The notes under the pieces were generated by a model. It did not search any database. It worked only from the letters and a program-made list of their open reading frames with translations, and had not been told where the DNA came from. Below are positions 63,098-64,000 of a stretch of 64,000 nucleotides of DNA, piece by piece (the stretch's first letter is position 1; every line of letters begins with the position of its first letter). The translations under genes and the position numbers were made by a program. The stretch covers positions 186,001 to 250,000 of the forward strand of contig NW_024738604.1 in NCBI RefSeq assembly GCF_018991925.1, in the 5' to 3' direction. This DNA is from Homarus americanus. Taxonomy: Eukaryota; Arthropoda; Malacostraca; Decapoda; Nephropidae.

Positions 63098-63969
63098 CTA
63101 AAAAAAGGGTTATTATTATCATCACTATCACATTACCCTATATTAATCATATACTGTATTATGGTAGAAGAAATCTACTATAGCTTTAGAACACAAACAA
63201 AATATAATGGTTGTTTCTAGTTAACAATGAAAGCACTAATGTGTGAGAAGTATAGAGCTGGTCAACAGTCCTAACAATAAATTGGCAGCTGAAGCACCTA
63301 AAACATAATATCAGATCATAAGCATTCCTAAGAAACAAAAATATTCTCTGCAATCATGACTTGTCATGTCCTCACACAAAGGTAAAGACTTAAGTTTCTC
63401 CAAGTGAAGAAACATGACTCCTGAGTGGTACCTTCAATCAGACCAATATAAATCTGATAATGCAACAGTGTTCTTACTAAGAATACTGAACAAACACCAT
63501 AGCTCTATTATTAGTACAGATTACTGAGGAGACTGATGTGAGGAATGATGACACAGTTGCATACAGACACACACATATACATGAAATTTCTATACCCCTT
63601 TTCCCTTTGATTTGGTAAGATAAATACATTATGTACCTACCATTATAATTTTATCAATATAAATCTAAGGCAGAAAAAAGACACAACTCATTTACTCACC
63701 TGCACAGTTAACAATGGAACCAGTGGAGATAACCTCTCCCTGACGTGAGCTAATACCATCTGTTCATTGGCATCCCGACGAATTCGTACATGAAGGCTGC
63801 CCGTGAGAATGAAGCCACTGGGGTCCTTACATAACTGTGATGTTCTGCATGATGGATTTTCCACACCTAGTGTCCAGAAATTCTCGTGGCGAAACTCTAA
63901 CACACCATCCAGGGTAAGTGCTTCACGCAAACATTTATCCAGCTGAGCGAAAACACTAACTGGAGTAGT
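62450..63969 (-). CDS. SLC30A6: Zinc transporter 6 (SLC30A6/ZnT6), last two coding exons, partial gene
   Basis: ZnT6 is the non-catalytic partner of ZnT5 in the early secretory pathway, where the pair loads zinc into enzymes such as alkaline phosphatase. Exons in the window: 63,700-63,969 (90 codons, phase 0) and 62,450-63,097 (215 codons plus stop). Together they cover the cytosolic C-terminal domain and tail. The match is diagnostic: LTLDGVLEFRHENFWTLG, SLHVRIRRDANEQMVLAHV and LTVQVFKDDW. Between FWTLG and GSLHV there is an insertion of about 16 residues (VENPSCRTSQLCKDPS) that vertebrate ZnT6 lacks. The Ser/Pro/Tyr-rich tail is long, poorly conserved and probably disordered. The transmembrane part lies beyond the right edge. 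Confidence 0.94.
63098..63699 (-). other. SLC30A6 intron
   Basis: 602 nt, GTGAGT donor and TTTTAG acceptor. Nothing else recognised. Confidence 0.85.
63700..63969 (-). CDS. SLC30A6: SLC30A6 penultimate exon
   Basis: Encodes TTPVSVFAQLDKCLREALTL through RERLSPLVPLLTVQ; acceptor TTGACAG, donor CAG/GTGAGT, phase 0 both sides. Confidence 0.94.
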
Positions 63970-64000
63970 CTGTCAATGAGATAAAGAGTGTGATGTAAAT

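Overview
The window is animal nuclear DNA, most likely from a decapod crustacean or a close arthropod relative. The evidence is intron-split genes with GT-AG borders, very dense dinucleotide microsatellites, scattered CCTAA/TTAGG pentamers (the arthropod telomere unit) and decayed retroelements. I cannot name the species. No operons, CRISPR arrays or prokaryotic features are visible.

Layout: (1) About 1-17,500 is packed with micro- and minisatellites and two long fold-backs. It is read as part of the large first coding intron of a myosin phosphatase targeting subunit gene (MYPT/Mbs, minus strand). The exon holding its start codon lies at 23,998-24,246; its later exons were not found and probably lie beyond the left edge. 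(2) About 17,500-38,500 is AT-rich with few genes. It holds a broken Penelope-like element (27.8-29.0 kb), 3' ends of one non-LTR retroelement family, a 264-bp segment present twice without a single difference, and a fossil reverse transcriptase. (3) 38,511-50,385, minus strand: a complete eight-exon KCMF1 gene (E3 ubiquitin ligase), whose fourth intron has AT-AC borders and every sequence hallmark of a minor-spliceosome (U12) intron. (4) 51,382-55,800, plus strand: a complete six-exon QDPR gene (dihydropteridine reductase), divergent from KCMF1 across 996 bp that contain a perfect cAMP-response element. (5) 55,801-62,449: intergenic, with a Tc1/mariner-like MITE. (6) 62,450 to the right edge, minus strand: the last two coding exons of SLC30A6 (ZnT6), convergent with QDPR.

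The four genes are ordinary housekeeping genes with no shared pathway: actomyosin control, ubiquitination, tetrahydrobiopterin recycling and secretory-pathway zinc transport. Exon borders were set by reading splice sites and reading frames by hand. For KCMF1 (1,587 nt, 528 codons plus stop) and QDPR (708 nt, 235 codons plus stop) the exon sums close exactly in frame, which supports every junction. The most notable observations are the AT-AC intron, the hammerhead-like core in the Penelope element ends, and the perfect 264-bp duplication inside an open frame.
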